This document shows positions 8,468 through 17,384 of a stretch of DNA of 64,000 bases, one piece after another; positions within the stretch are counted from its first letter, which is position 1; every line of letters starts with the position of its first letter. Source of the stretch: DASZHJ01 sp035517495 (GTDB lineage: Bacteria > Pseudomonadota > Alphaproteobacteria > ATCC43930 > CGMCC-115725); contig DATIYT010000071.1 in assembly GCA_035517495.1 (NCBI GenBank), positions 196,413 through 260,412 of the forward strand. Direction: 5' to 3'. The notes under the pieces are model-generated. The model made no database searches. It had not been told where the DNA came from and worked only from the letters and a program-made list of their open reading frames with translations. The position numbers and the translations under genes are program-made.

Positions 8468-9106
8468 TTATTTTGCGCTGACGACGATCGCTTCCCCTTC
8501 GTTCGCGAAGGCCAGGGAAAGTCCGCAGTTTCTGGCCAGCATGCCGGCGTAGAACGGCTGGATGGCATGCGCGTCGACGGCATGCCCATTCGGCGCACCC
8601 GTGATCAGCGCCGGCATCGCCTGAGGCACCCGCGCATTGAGGCCGTTGGCCGAGATTTTAAACCCCATGGCCTCGCCTTCGCCTACCGGAACGACCGTCA
8701 GCGATCCGCCGCGCGGAATGGCATGTCCCGCGATCAGCAACATGTTGAGCAACAATTTGACCCTGTTCTTGGGCAGCAGCGCCCGCGGCAGCTTCCAGTC
8801 TATTTTGGTTTTTTCGTCCTCCAGCATGCCCCGCGCGACCTTTTCGGCGTCGCCGGTATCGATCTGTGCGCCGGCCGAGCCAGCCGCACCAAAAGCGATT
8901 CGGCAGAATTGCAGCTTTGCCGAGGCCGTCCGCGCGCTTTTTTTGATCAGATCCAGCGCAAAGGTCTTGGTCTCCTCGTCGTTTTCATCTTCCATGACCT
9001 CAAGACCATTCATGATTGCGCCGACCGGGCTGATCAGGTCGTGGCAAACACGCGAGCACAAGAGGGCGGCTAGGTCGAGAGGTTCGAGAACGATCGGTTC
9101 GGACAT
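8468..9106 (-). CDS. chpT: Histidine phosphotransferase ChpT
   Basis: ChpT shuttles phosphate from the hybrid kinase CckA to CtrA (and CpdR). The 212 aa product has the dimerisation/HPt helix with phosphoacceptor His22 in SRVCHDLISPVGAIMNGLE and a degenerate HATPase-like C-terminal domain that binds no obvious ATP (no G boxes visible). I start at the ATG at 9106, after GGAG and directly before SEPIVLEPLDLAALL; an alternative start 18 codons upstream is less likely. Its presence in the same cluster as ctrA and CtrA-box targets places most of the phosphorelay output here; cckA is not in the window. Confidence 0.9.
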   Translation of the reverse strand: MSEPIVLEPLDLAALLCSRVCHDLISPVGAIMNGLEVMEDENDEETKTFALDLIKKSARTASAKLQFCRIAFGAAGSAGAQIDTGDAEKVARGMLEDEKTKIDWKLPRALLPKNRVKLLLNMLLIAGHAIPRGGSLTVVPVGEGEAMGFKISANGLNARVPQAMPALITGAPNGHAVDAHAIQPFYAGMLARNCGLSLAFANEGEAIVVSAK

Positions 9107-9259
9107 GGATCCAGTCTCCGCAAGGCTAGTCGGGTACGACACCAAAGACGCACGGGACACGCATCAGAGGCTGCTGGCGAATCGGGCGTCGAGAGCGAGA
9201 CGGTGGTGTGATACACCCCAGCCGCTACAGGTCAAGGCACTGGAAGCGAGGTTTCAGGG

Positions 9260-10081
9260 GTGATCGAGGATAGTCATCCAGCAACCGAGACTCTGCTCGA
9301 CGGGCTCTGCCGGATCGCGGTACGCGCTGCCGCGGCTATCCGAGCCATCGCGCCTGCGGCCCTGAAGGTGCGCGCAAAAGACGATCGGTCTCCGGTCACC
9401 GCCGCCGACGAGACTTCCGAAAGCGTCATCCTCGAAGGGCTGGTCGAATTGCTGCCCGGCGTGCCGGTGGTGTCCGAAGAGGCCGCCGGGCACGCGGCGC
9501 CGCGCGCGCTCGCCCGCCAATTCGTCCTGGTCGACCCGCTCGACGGCACCCGCGAACTGCTCGCCGGACGCGACGAATACACCGTGAATATCGCGCTCGT
9601 GGACAATGCCCAGCCGGTCATCGGCGTCGTTGCCGCGCCGGCGCTGGGCCTGCTGTGGCGGGGGATCATCGGCGTGCGCGCCGAGCGCCTCATGTTTGCT
9701 TCCGATGGACTTTCGCCGAATTCGGGCAAGCCCGAAACCATCAGGACCCGCGCATGGCCCGACCACGGCGCCGTCGCCATCGTCAGCCGATCGCACCTTG
9801 ATCCGGCGACCGATGCCTATCTTGCGCAGGTGCGGCCCGCAAAGAGAATCGCCTGCGGATCGGCGTTGAAATTCTGCCGGCTGGCGGAAGGAGTGGCCGA
9901 TCTCTATCCGCGGTTGGCGCCCACTTCCGAATGGGATATCGCGGCAGGCCACGCCTTGCTGGTCGCGGCCGGCGGTGCCGTGACGAGACCCGATGGCACG
10001 CCTTTGCGATACGGGCAGACCGACTTCCGCATCCCGGCCTTCATCGCTTGGGGCGATCACGCGGCCGTCGGGAAATTCTGA
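9260..10081 (+). CDS. cysQ: 3'(2'),5'-bisphosphate nucleotidase CysQ
   Basis: A 273 aa member of the inositol-monophosphatase-like superfamily. CysQ hydrolyses 3'-phosphoadenosine 5'-phosphate formed during sulfate assimilation. Metal-binding motifs are present: VSEEAAGH (about 71), DPLDGTREL (92-100) and the C-terminal EWDIAAGHALL (about 227). The segment SPVTAADE (44-51) is the usual N-terminal signature. The start is GTG; a GAGG lies about a dozen bases upstream. It is divergent from chpT and convergent with the YHS gene, ending one base before it. SuhB-type inositol monophosphatase is the main alternative, but the length and text favour CysQ. Confidence 0.9.
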   Translation: MIEDSHPATETLLDGLCRIAVRAAAAIRAIAPAALKVRAKDDRSPVTAADETSESVILEGLVELLPGVPVVSEEAAGHAAPRALARQFVLVDPLDGTRELLAGRDEYTVNIALVDNAQPVIGVVAAPALGLLWRGIIGVRAERLMFASDGLSPNSGKPETIRTRAWPDHGAVAIVSRSHLDPATDAYLAQVRPAKRIACGSALKFCRLAEGVADLYPRLAPTSEWDIAAGHALLVAAGGAVTRPDGTPLRYGQTDFRIPAFIAWGDHAAVGKF

Positions 10082-10603
10082 CTATGGCGCCAGTTTGCGC
10101 ACCACCTCTGGCCATTGCGATTGCGCGCTCGTGATGACCTCCGCGGACCGGGCTTCGAATGCGTTCCGTGTCTCGGGACTGCGAAACAAATAGAGCCGCT
10201 CACCGACAATCAGCCACACCTCAGGATTCCCCGCGACCGCAACGCCGCGCGCGACGCCCGTCGGGTCATAACCGCCGAACACGGGCATATACACATCCGG
10301 GCTTGCGACGAACGCCCCGCGATTGCCTTCGTTGATGAACCGCCAGGTCGCCCCGGCATGGTTGGTTTCAAACTCGCCGCTGCCCAGCATCGCCTTGCCG
10401 TTGGTGAAATAGGCAACCGGGTCAAACCCGCTGATCGCAAGCCCGGTGTGATAATCGGTGACAATGCGCTCGGTGGTGGCCGCACGCAGCTGCACGACGC
10501 TGATCCAGGCGCAGATCGACAGGCCGGCCATAGCCCCGACGAGGCTTGCCAGGATCTTGGCCGGATCGACCGGCGGCTTCCGTTTCTGCTGCATTGCCAT
10601 CAT
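10082..10603 (-). CDS. Membrane-anchored YHS-domain protein
   Basis: A 173 aa protein with one N-terminal hydrophobic segment (ASLVGAMAGLSICAWISVVQL) followed by a YHS-like domain: GLAISGFDPVAYFTNGKA, then GATWRFINEGNRGAFVASPDVYMPVFGGY. In this family the segment resembles part of a metal-binding YHS fold, but the periplasmic role is unknown. I use the ATG at 10603; two more ATGs follow within 4 codons, and a TTG upstream would add 14 residues. The gene is convergent with cysQ and divergent from eipA. Confidence 0.8.
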   Translation of the reverse strand: MMAMQQKRKPPVDPAKILASLVGAMAGLSICAWISVVQLRAATTERIVTDYHTGLAISGFDPVAYFTNGKAMLGSGEFETNHAGATWRFINEGNRGAFVASPDVYMPVFGGYDPTGVARGVAVAGNPEVWLIVGERLYLFRSPETRNAFEARSAEVITSAQSQWPEVVRKLAP

Positions 10604-10705
10604 ATTGCCCGTGTGTGCCGGTATGATTCGTTTATTCGCTGGCAACGCTAAAGCTGTCGCGTGAGCAACGGGTTAATCAGGCTGTTGGCCCAATTGGAGC
10701 ATTTC

Positions 10706-11296
10706 ATGCGCGCCGCAATTCGTTTCGCCCTGCTCACCCTATTACTGGCCGGTTTCAGCACCCTCAAAGCGACAGCGCAGCAACCGCAATCGGACCCGCC
10801 GCCGCCGAACGAGACTCGGTACTCGTCGAACGAACTGATCGACTCCGGCCACCGTTTCTTCGGGTCGGTCTCAAAAGGGCTCGCACAAATCATCGAGCGA
10901 GCCGTAAGCCAATGGGGCACACCCAATGGCTACATTCTTGGCGAGGAAGGCGGTGGTGCGATATTTGCGGGCCTGCGCTACGGCGAGGGCACGCTGTACA
11001 CGAAGAACGCAGGCGACCTGCGGGTTTATTGGCAGGGCCCGTCGATCGGCTTTGACGTCGGCGGCGAGGGCGCGCGCACCATGATGCTGGTCTATAATTT
11101 GCCCGCGACCGACGCGATCTACGAGCGCTTCGGCGGAATCGATGGCTCGGCGTATTTTATTGGTGGCTTTGGCATGACGGCGCTGACCGCCAACCATATC
11201 GTGGTCGTACCGATCCGCTCAGGCGTCGGACTGCGGCTCGGCGCCAACGTCGGGTATTTGAAATTCACCCCGAAGAGCACTTGGAATCCGCTCTGA
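10706..11296 (+). CDS. eipA: Periplasmic DUF1134 protein, EipA-like
   Basis: A 196 aa exported protein: signal peptide to about residue 25 (ending KATAQQ), then a DUF1134 domain with GEEGGGAIFAGLRYGEGTL and a C-terminal GVGLRLGANVGYLKFTP. The Brucella member EipA is a periplasmic small beta-barrel needed for envelope integrity, and its gene is bound by CtrA. The ATG at 10706 follows GGAGC at proper spacing; an upstream start at 10661 would add 15 residues without a better site. Only one TTAA half site (about 10673), not a full CtrA box, is seen upstream. Confidence 0.85.
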   Translation: MRAAIRFALLTLLLAGFSTLKATAQQPQSDPPPPNETRYSSNELIDSGHRFFGSVSKGLAQIIERAVSQWGTPNGYILGEEGGGAIFAGLRYGEGTLYTKNAGDLRVYWQGPSIGFDVGGEGARTMMLVYNLPATDAIYERFGGIDGSAYFIGGFGMTALTANHIVVVPIRSGVGLRLGANVGYLKFTPKSTWNPL

Positions 11297-11383
11297 GCCG
11301 CGAAAAACGGCCATAATCGATCCGTAATCGAATGCAATTGCTCCAATGCCCCCGAAAAGGGCACGGGAACCTCAAAATCGTGG

Positions 11384-11398
11384 TAAATATTTAGTTAA
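11384..11398 (+). promoter_or_regulatory. Possible degenerate CtrA box
   Basis: TAAATATTTAGTTAA matches TTAA-N7-TTAA with one mismatch in the first half site, 75-89 bases upstream of the coiled-coil gene. One mismatch in an A/T-rich stretch can arise by chance, so this is only a candidate. Confidence 0.25.
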
Positions 11399-11472
11399 TT
11401 CGGCAATTTGGCAGTCGTCGCCGCTCCGTGGCATGGTGGGGTCCGAATGCCGGGTCTGGGAGTTGGTCGTAC

Positions 11473-12396
11473 ATGGTCGAACAGATCATGATCTTTGGCA
11501 TCGGGTTCCTGGCGGCGAGCCTGTGCGGGCTCCTGCTGGTCCCGCTTATTCACAATCGCGCCGTCCGTCTCACCAAGAAGCGTCTGGAAGCGGCTGCGCC
11601 GCTTTCGATCGCCGAACTTCAGGCGGACAAGGACCAGCTGCGCGCTGAATTCGCCATGTCCACCCGCCGGCTCGAACTGTTGGTCGAGCAGCTGAAAGCC
11701 GAAAGCGCGGGCCAGCTGGCCGAGCTCGGCAAGAAGACCGACGCGATCAATCTCTTCAAGATCGAGCTCGACGAAAAGACCAAGCAGATCGATCTGCTCC
11801 AGGCCAGCAACGCCAAGCTGCAGGATCGCGCCAACGCGGTCTCGATCGAACTCTCGGCCAAGGACATCCTGCTGCAGGAGACCGAGCGGATGCTCGCCAG
11901 CAAGGAAGCCGAAATCGCGAAAATCACCGGCGATCTCAACGAGCGGGCGCTCTCGACCGACAGTCAACGCGTCGAGATCATCACGCTGCGCACCCAGGTC
12001 TTTGCATTCAAGGATCAGATCGACGATCTGCGCACCAAAATCGAATTCGCGCAAAAAGTCGAGGCCAGTCTGCGCAGCGAGCTGGCGACCGCAAAGCGCG
12101 ACGAGAAGGGCGACGTCGGTTCCACCAAGGACCGCACGGAAAATGCACAGCTGCGCGAGAGCATCAACGAGATCGCAGCCGAAATCGCGCGGCTGACCCT
12201 GGCGCTCGAAGGTCCGCGTTCGCCGATCGAAACCATTCTGGCCAAGGCGGAAGGTGCCGTGGTCCACAACGTCGCGCACGGCGGGAACGGCGGCGGCAAT
12301 GGCGGCGGGCCGATCGCCGCGCCAGCCCAACGCACGCTCGCCGATCGAATTCGCGCGCTGCAGTCGAGAGCGACGCGGCTCGCCTCGACGGGTTAA
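11473..12396 (+). CDS. Membrane-anchored coiled-coil protein, function unknown
   Basis: A 307 aa protein with one N-terminal transmembrane segment (about residues 4-25: IMIFGIGFLAASLCGLLLVPL) and then about 220 residues of nearly continuous coiled coil rich in Lys, Glu, Gln, Leu. A short Gly/Asn-rich stretch (HGGNGGGNGGG) separates it from a basic C-terminal helix. No catalytic motif is seen. Such proteins in Hyphomicrobiales are annotated as conserved hypotheticals and may act as envelope scaffolds; this is inference. The ATG at 11473 gives the start directly before the membrane segment; the open frame extends 15 codons upstream. Confidence 0.8.
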   Translation: MVEQIMIFGIGFLAASLCGLLLVPLIHNRAVRLTKKRLEAAAPLSIAELQADKDQLRAEFAMSTRRLELLVEQLKAESAGQLAELGKKTDAINLFKIELDEKTKQIDLLQASNAKLQDRANAVSIELSAKDILLQETERMLASKEAEIAKITGDLNERALSTDSQRVEIITLRTQVFAFKDQIDDLRTKIEFAQKVEASLRSELATAKRDEKGDVGSTKDRTENAQLRESINEIAAEIARLTLALEGPRSPIETILAKAEGAVVHNVAHGGNGGGNGGGPIAAPAQRTLADRIRALQSRATRLASTG

Positions 12397-12411
12397 TCCA
12401 CGCGAAAACTT

Positions 12412-13482
12412 TCAACTCAAACGCATGCTCAAGGGCTTGATCTTGAGGCCGGCCGACAGATCGTCGAGTTGCTGGATGAGTTGCGCGGTGAGCGATAGGC
12501 CGTTTTTGCCGCGATCTGCCTTGCGCCGCCGCCGTTCTTCACCCGGATATCGGATCACATCGACGCCGGGTAACCGCGCCGAAGTCCGCAATTCCTGCAA
12601 GTGGCGGTCCATTTCGGCCGCGAATATTTTGGGCTGCTGAAATCGCGCCACATCGACTGCGATCATGAATTGCCCGGTGTTGCATTCTTCCGTGCCGGGC
12701 GCGGTGAAATCGATCACCTCCCGGCCGAACGCTGCGCCGTTCAGCACCCCCGCGAGCAAGCCGATCATCAGCGCTAGCCCGCTGCCCTTGTAGCCGCCGA
12801 TCGGCAGCAGTACGCCTTCGGAGACTTTTTTCGCATCGGTGATTGGCCGGCCGGTCGTGCGATCTGCCACCCACCCTTCCGGCAGCGGCGTTCCGCTGAT
12901 CGCATGGGTGCGGATGGTGCCGAATGAAGCCACCGAAGTGGCGATGTCGAGCACCACCGGCGCTTCCTTGCCGGCGGGGATCGCCACCGCGATCGGATTG
13001 GTGCCCATCAGCGGTTCGGCGCCGCCCCACGGCGCCATGTGATTGGCGCTCGACACCGCCGCATAAATTCCGACCATGTTGTGCGCGAGCGGGATCGAGG
13101 CGTAAACGCCGGCCGCGCCCGCATGGTTCGATCGCCGCGCGCCGACCCAGGCCACTCCAGCCTCGCGCGCGATTTCGACTGCCAAGTTGGCCGCACGCGT
13201 CATCACCAGATGGCCCATGCCGTTATCGCCGTCGATCAGCGCCGCCGCCGGGCTGCGCTGCAGCACCTTGATTTTCGCCTTGGGATTCACGCGACCGGAT
13301 TTCAGATTGCCGACATACTGCGAAAGCCGGAATACGCCGTGCGCATCGGCGCCGACGAGATCGGCCTCGATCATGGCGTCGGCGACGATCGCGGCATCGG
13401 CGTCGGCAAGCCCGCCCGCCGTGAAAGCATCGCGCGCAAAGGCAATCAATATAGCCGCCGGAATGCGGCGCGACTCGGCCAT
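12412..13482 (-). CDS. Ldh_2 family NAD(P)-dependent malate/L-lactate/ureidoglycolate-type dehydrogenase
   Basis: A 356 aa oxidoreductase of the malate/L-lactate dehydrogenase family 2 (distinct from Rossmann-type MDH). Family features are GADAHGVFRLSQYV near the N terminus, the HAGAAGVYASIP segment with a conserved His, PWGGAEPLMGTNPIA, and the GGYKGSGLALMIGLLAG stretch near the C terminus. Members reduce or oxidise 2-hydroxy/2-keto acids with NAD(P)H; the exact substrate cannot be read off. The ATG at 13482 is 5 bases after the hydrolase stop codon, so both genes form an operon; a longer frame would overlap the hydrolase. Confidence 0.85.
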   Translation of the reverse strand: MAESRRIPAAILIAFARDAFTAGGLADADAAIVADAMIEADLVGADAHGVFRLSQYVGNLKSGRVNPKAKIKVLQRSPAAALIDGDNGMGHLVMTRAANLAVEIAREAGVAWVGARRSNHAGAAGVYASIPLAHNMVGIYAAVSSANHMAPWGGAEPLMGTNPIAVAIPAGKEAPVVLDIATSVASFGTIRTHAISGTPLPEGWVADRTTGRPITDAKKVSEGVLLPIGGYKGSGLALMIGLLAGVLNGAAFGREVIDFTAPGTEECNTGQFMIAVDVARFQQPKIFAAEMDRHLQELRTSARLPGVDVIRYPGEERRRRKADRGKNGLSLTAQLIQQLDDLSAGLKIKPLSMRLS

Positions 13483-13487
13483 GCGCG

Positions 13488-14378
13488 TTATGCCGCTTTG
13501 GCCCGCGTCTTGGCCGGGAAATATTTTTCCAGCCAATCGAAGATGACGCTGCGTACGCGCGTATTGCTCTCCGCGAACATGAAATGGTCGGTATCGGCAA
13601 AGAGATGCAAATCCGTCGGCATGCCCGCGCGCTTGAACATTTCAACCGATTGCTCGGTCGGCGTCACCGAATCGGTCGAACTATGCAGCAGCAGCAATGG
13701 CCGCGGCGCGATATGGCCCACCACGTCGTCGGCGCGAAAATCGTACATGCTCTGCGCCGTCTCGGCCGGAAACATCTCGATCGATCCCGCGGATAGATGC
13801 CCGCGCAGATGCGGCGGGATCGGCACGATGTCGTAGCGCGGGACCATCAGCGACTGGCCGGTCTTTTCGCGGTGGCGCTTGCCCTCCTCCAGCATCGCGG
13901 TGAATTTGGCCCAGGCCTCGGGCGTCGGATGCTGGCCGCGGAACTTGCGCGCGCCGTCGCCCCACCCGCCGGACGAAATGACTGCCGCAACCCGCTTGTC
14001 CACGCCGCCGGCATAGACGGCAACCGCGGCGCCAAAGCTCGAGCCGATCAGCCCGATGCGATCCGGCTCGACCTGCTTCTGATGCGCGAGAAAAGTCAGC
14101 GCATTGCACGCGTCGCTGACCTGATCCAGGCAGAGAATTCGTCCGCGCTCGCCTTCGCTTGCGCCGCAGCCGCGCATGTCGAAACGCAACGTGATGTAGC
14201 CGAGCTTCTCGAACATCGCGCAAGGTTCGAGCACGTTGTTTGAATTCATGTTGCTGCCGAAACCGTGCATGACGATGAACGCCGGACGTCGTTCGCCGGG
14301 CGCCAGCCCTTCCGGCACGCGCACCACGCCGGCGAGTTTGAGCCCATCGGAGGCGAACGTGACTTTATTCTCTGCCAT
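13488..14378 (-). CDS. Alpha/beta hydrolase (dienelactone hydrolase-like)
   Basis: A 296 aa serine hydrolase: oxyanion region FIVMHGFGSNMNSNN, nucleophile elbow GSSFGAAV, acid Asp in LHSSTDSVTPTEQS and His in ADTDHFMF. The arrangement matches the BAAT/dienelactone-hydrolase/X-Pro dipeptidase-like group of alpha/beta hydrolases; no signal peptide is seen. The ATG follows GGAG. It is the first gene of a two-gene unit with the Ldh_2 oxidoreductase, which hints at cleavage of an ester or amide followed by oxidation of the released hydroxy acid; that link is inference. Confidence 0.8.
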   Translation of the reverse strand: MAENKVTFASDGLKLAGVVRVPEGLAPGERRPAFIVMHGFGSNMNSNNVLEPCAMFEKLGYITLRFDMRGCGASEGERGRILCLDQVSDACNALTFLAHQKQVEPDRIGLIGSSFGAAVAVYAGGVDKRVAAVISSGGWGDGARKFRGQHPTPEAWAKFTAMLEEGKRHREKTGQSLMVPRYDIVPIPPHLRGHLSAGSIEMFPAETAQSMYDFRADDVVGHIAPRPLLLLHSSTDSVTPTEQSVEMFKRAGMPTDLHLFADTDHFMFAESNTRVRSVIFDWLEKYFPAKTRAKAA

Positions 14379-14651
14379 AATTACGACTCCCGTCTCCCGC
14401 CGCGGCCCTTCGCCCCAGGCGTAATTACAAACGCAGGCAAAACGCGCGGCGATATTTGACTTAACTGCGGCCCCGATTCAACGGCTTAACCGCACACTTG
14501 CGCATAAGTCCGCCATGTCCGCTGTAAATTGTGGCAATCCAAAAGTCGCAATTGCCGCAGCGGCGAACCGGTTGCAATACCCTCCGAGAAGGGGCAAAAT
14601 TCCTGGCGTGGAGGCCATCCCGGGACTGTTCGAGTAGCATGGGAGGTGGAC

Positions 14652-14951
14652 GTGTTTAACTTCAACATGGCGATGCTTGAAAGCCATGAGTTCGTTGTCG
14701 GTGCTGTCGTCGCAGCGATCTTGTTGAGCGCCCTCTTCGCTTCAGCTTTGTTCCGCAACATCGGTCTGGCGCTCGCCGCCGGCGGTGTCGTGGTGCTCTA
14801 CCTGCAGGGCGGCGTTGCAAACCTGCTCGCGATGTCGAATACGCTCGAGACGGAGTTCAAGGCTCTACCGGATTTCTCTCACGGCATGATCGCCGGCGTT
14901 GCCGTGATGATCGTGCTGTTCTTGAGCTTCAGACCGCGCGCCGCTTCTTGA
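14652..14951 (+). CDS. Small integral membrane protein, function unknown
   Basis: A 99 aa protein with three hydrophobic segments (FVVGAVVAAILLSALFASALF; IGLALAAGGVVVLYLQGG; and GMIAGVAVMIVLFLSF) and no recognised domain. I choose the GTG at 14652 because GGGAGG lies 5 bases upstream; an ATG at 14667 and a longer frame from 14529 are alternatives. It stands alone between divergent and convergent neighbours and is followed by a hairpin (14986-15007). Confidence 0.65.
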   Translation: MFNFNMAMLESHEFVVGAVVAAILLSALFASALFRNIGLALAAGGVVVLYLQGGVANLLAMSNTLETEFKALPDFSHGMIAGVAVMIVLFLSFRPRAAS

Positions 14952-14985
14952 CCTCATTCACGCCGGCATGAGCACGGCGTCAAAC

Positions 14986-15007
14986 GGGCCGGAATGGCTT
15001 CCGGCCC
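14986..15007. terminator. Hairpin between convergent genes
   Basis: GGGCCGGAA-TGGC-TTCCGGCCC is a perfect 9-bp stem between the ends of the small membrane protein gene (+) and cpaB (-). There is no clear T tract, so it may stabilise mRNA ends rather than terminate by itself. Confidence 0.6.
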
Positions 15008-15035
15008 GCCCTGACTTTCAAACCCTGTGGCTTGG

Positions 15036-15824
15036 CTATTTCAGCGTCGACGTTGCGCGTCCAAACCGCACGATGCTGATGCTCTGGCGATTGGCGACCG
15101 TATCCGAGTTGCTCGCGGTCGGCTGATTGGAGTCGCGCAACCCGCGCAGCGCAAGCGACAGCGCACCCATGCGCCGGGCCAGCGCCAACGTTTCTGTCTG
15201 CCGAGGGTTGAGCGCGAGCGTCGCGATCTTGCCGACGATGGTGCGCTGGCCGTTTTTCTCTTCGATCGTCTGATCGATCGCAAGGACCTGCACGTCCGCC
15301 AGGATGGTTTCCGCGGTGACAAACTCTTCCTGACTGGCCTTCTCGATTCGCGTCAGGATGACATCGACGTGGTCATTGGGAAGGATGAATCCGCCCGCGC
15401 CGGCTTCCGGTGAGATCTCCATCGCGACGGCCCGCATGCCCGGCGGCAGCATGGCCGCCACAAACCCCGAGCCGCCGGCCTTGATCACCTTGGCTTCGCG
15501 GATCGGCTCCCCACTGGCAAAGGCGATCCGTGCGATGGAACCGGAAAATTCGTTGAGCGCGTCAGGCTTGCTCGGCTTTTGAATGAATTGCGGGCCGGCC
15601 GTCGCCGCAGGCCAGGTCTGCCAACCCATGTTCTGCGCGGTGAGCGTTTGCCCGATGCCGATGTCGTCTTTGGCGACCAGAATGTCGACCGTTTCGAGCT
15701 GCGCTTGCGGTTGCGGCGCAACAGCGGTGGGTGCCGGGGGCGATCCGGATTGGCTCGCCAGCAAGGCGGCGAGGCCGCCGGCGGCTAACGCAATGACAAG
15801 AACAACGATACGTGCGGGATTCAT
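15036..15824 (-). CDS. cpaB: Flp pilus assembly protein CpaB (SAF domain), solitary
   Basis: A 262 aa periplasmic protein with an N-terminal signal anchor (RIVVLVIALAAGGLAALLA), a low-complexity Pro/Gln/Ala linker, a SAF domain (VDILVAKDDIGIGQTL ... WQTWP) and the RcpC/CpaB region (FILPNDHVDVILTR, ALNPRQTETLALARRMG). CpaB helps assemble type IVb (Flp/Tad) pili in the cell envelope. No cpaA, cpaC, cpaE, cpaF or tadBC lies next to it here, which is unusual but not unique. Confidence 0.85.
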   Translation of the reverse strand: MNPARIVVLVIALAAGGLAALLASQSGSPPAPTAVAPQPQAQLETVDILVAKDDIGIGQTLTAQNMGWQTWPAATAGPQFIQKPSKPDALNEFSGSIARIAFASGEPIREAKVIKAGGSGFVAAMLPPGMRAVAMEISPEAGAGGFILPNDHVDVILTRIEKASQEEFVTAETILADVQVLAIDQTIEEKNGQRTIVGKIATLALNPRQTETLALARRMGALSLALRGLRDSNQPTASNSDTVANRQSISIVRFGRATSTLK

Positions 15825-15973
15825 CGCAACAAACCTATGACTCGACAGCCGCTTTGACAGGCTTCCGGTCGAAGCTGACCATCAAAACCTCAACGCACGG
15901 TAAACAAATCGTTTGTATTGGAAATATCGCCGGAAAGGCTTGTTCCATCGGCGACGAACGTCTTCGGCGCCCG

Positions 15974-17272
15974 TCATCCGATCGGGCGCTCGTCCGCGAT
16001 CACCTTGCCGTCGTTCGGCAGCGAGCCCGGCGCGACCAGCTTGACGGCACCGCGCAGTTTGGTCACCGCATGCAGCGTCGCGCCGACCGCCTCGGCCAGA
16101 TCAGGCGCCGGCGCCGCGCATTCCGCCGACAACGTCATGGCGTCCTGCTCGCCCGCACGCGTCACCGTAAGCCGCACCCGGCCGAGGGACGGATGTCGTC
16201 GCGCCACTTCCGCGATCTCGCCCGGATGCACGAACATGCCCTTCACCTTGGTGGTCTGGTCGGCGCGCCCCATCCAGCCCTTGATGCGCATGTTCGTGCG
16301 CCCGCATGGCGACGCGCCCGCCATCACCGCCGAAAGATCGCCGGTCGCGAGCCGGATCATCGGATAATCGCGATTGAACGAGGTCACGACCACCTCTCCG
16401 ACTTCGCCATCGGCGACCGCATCGCCGGTGCCGGGACGCACGATCTCCACCATGACGTGCTCGTTGATGATCATGCCTTCGCGCGCCTCGCTCTCGTAGG
16501 CGATGACGCCGAATTCCGCCGTTGCGTAGCATTGCAGCACCGCCACTCCGCGCCCCGCGAGTTCGTTTCGCAACGACGCCGGCAACGCCGCGCCGGACAC
16601 CAACCCGCGCTTGATTGAAGAAGCGTCCTTGCCCGCTTTCGCCGCCGCATCCAACAGGATTTTCAGATAGTCCGGCGTGCCGAGGTAGCACGACGGTTTC
16701 AGATGCACGATCGCCTCGAGTTGCTGCTCGGTATTGCCGGGTCCGGCCGGGATGACGGCGCAACCGATCGCCTGCGCACCCGACTCCATGATGAAGCCAC
16801 CGGGAGTCAGGTGGTACGCAAAAGTATTGAGCACGATGTCGCCCGCGCGGAATCCCGCCGCATAGAGCGCGCGCGCCGCCCCCCACCAGTCCCTGCCCTC
16901 TCCTTCCGGTTCGAAAATCGGCCCCGGCGAGAGCAGCAGCCGTTTAACACCGCCCGCCGCCGTCACATTGAACCCGCCGAACGGCGGATTGGCTTTCTGC
17001 AACGCCGCAAGCTCGGATTTGCGCAGGATCGGCAGCTTCACCAGCGCTGCGCGGCTGGTCACCGAGTTTGCATCGACCCCCGCGAACTGCTTCGACCATC
17101 CCGGCGCCGTCATTGCACGCGCGATCACCTCGGGAAGGCGCGCCAATTGCTCGCGTTCACGCGTCGTCGCCGACCGAGTTTCCAGGGAATCGAAGTGATC
17201 GTTGTGCACTACGTTTTCTCCATTTGTCGCGCCGCGCGTTTCTTGCCCGTTTGAAGCGACGCGCTTCGCCAT
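15974..17272 (-). CDS. Phenylacetate-CoA ligase-like AMP-forming enzyme
   Basis: A roughly 432 aa ANL-superfamily ligase of the PaaK type (shorter than fatty-acyl-CoA synthetases). It has the acyl-binding LPILRKSEL region, SGAALPASLR, CYATAEFGVIAYES near the adenylate site, NRDYPMIRLATGDLS and a C-terminal lid with GRADQTTKVKGMFVHP. Such enzymes activate aromatic acids to CoA thioesters via acyl-AMP. The start is uncertain; I use the ATG at 17272, but the frame is open to 17455 and overlaps the end of livF. It is the last gene of the liv operon, so its substrate is probably what the transporter imports. Confidence 0.8.
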   Translation of the reverse strand: MAKRVASNGQETRGATNGENVVHNDHFDSLETRSATTREREQLARLPEVIARAMTAPGWSKQFAGVDANSVTSRAALVKLPILRKSELAALQKANPPFGGFNVTAAGGVKRLLLSPGPIFEPEGEGRDWWGAARALYAAGFRAGDIVLNTFAYHLTPGGFIMESGAQAIGCAVIPAGPGNTEQQLEAIVHLKPSCYLGTPDYLKILLDAAAKAGKDASSIKRGLVSGAALPASLRNELAGRGVAVLQCYATAEFGVIAYESEAREGMIINEHVMVEIVRPGTGDAVADGEVGEVVVTSFNRDYPMIRLATGDLSAVMAGASPCGRTNMRIKGWMGRADQTTKVKGMFVHPGEIAEVARRHPSLGRVRLTVTRAGEQDAMTLSAECAAPAPDLAEAVGATLHAVTKLRGAVKLVAPGSLPNDGKVIADERPIG

Positions 17273-17384
17273 CGTGACGTTGGCCGGTTCGCCCTGCTGC
17301 ATCTGAACCGCCTGAACATCCCGAAGCGTGGATCCTGCGACAAAATGCACGGAGACGCACGCGTGGTCCACCGCAATTCGCGGG

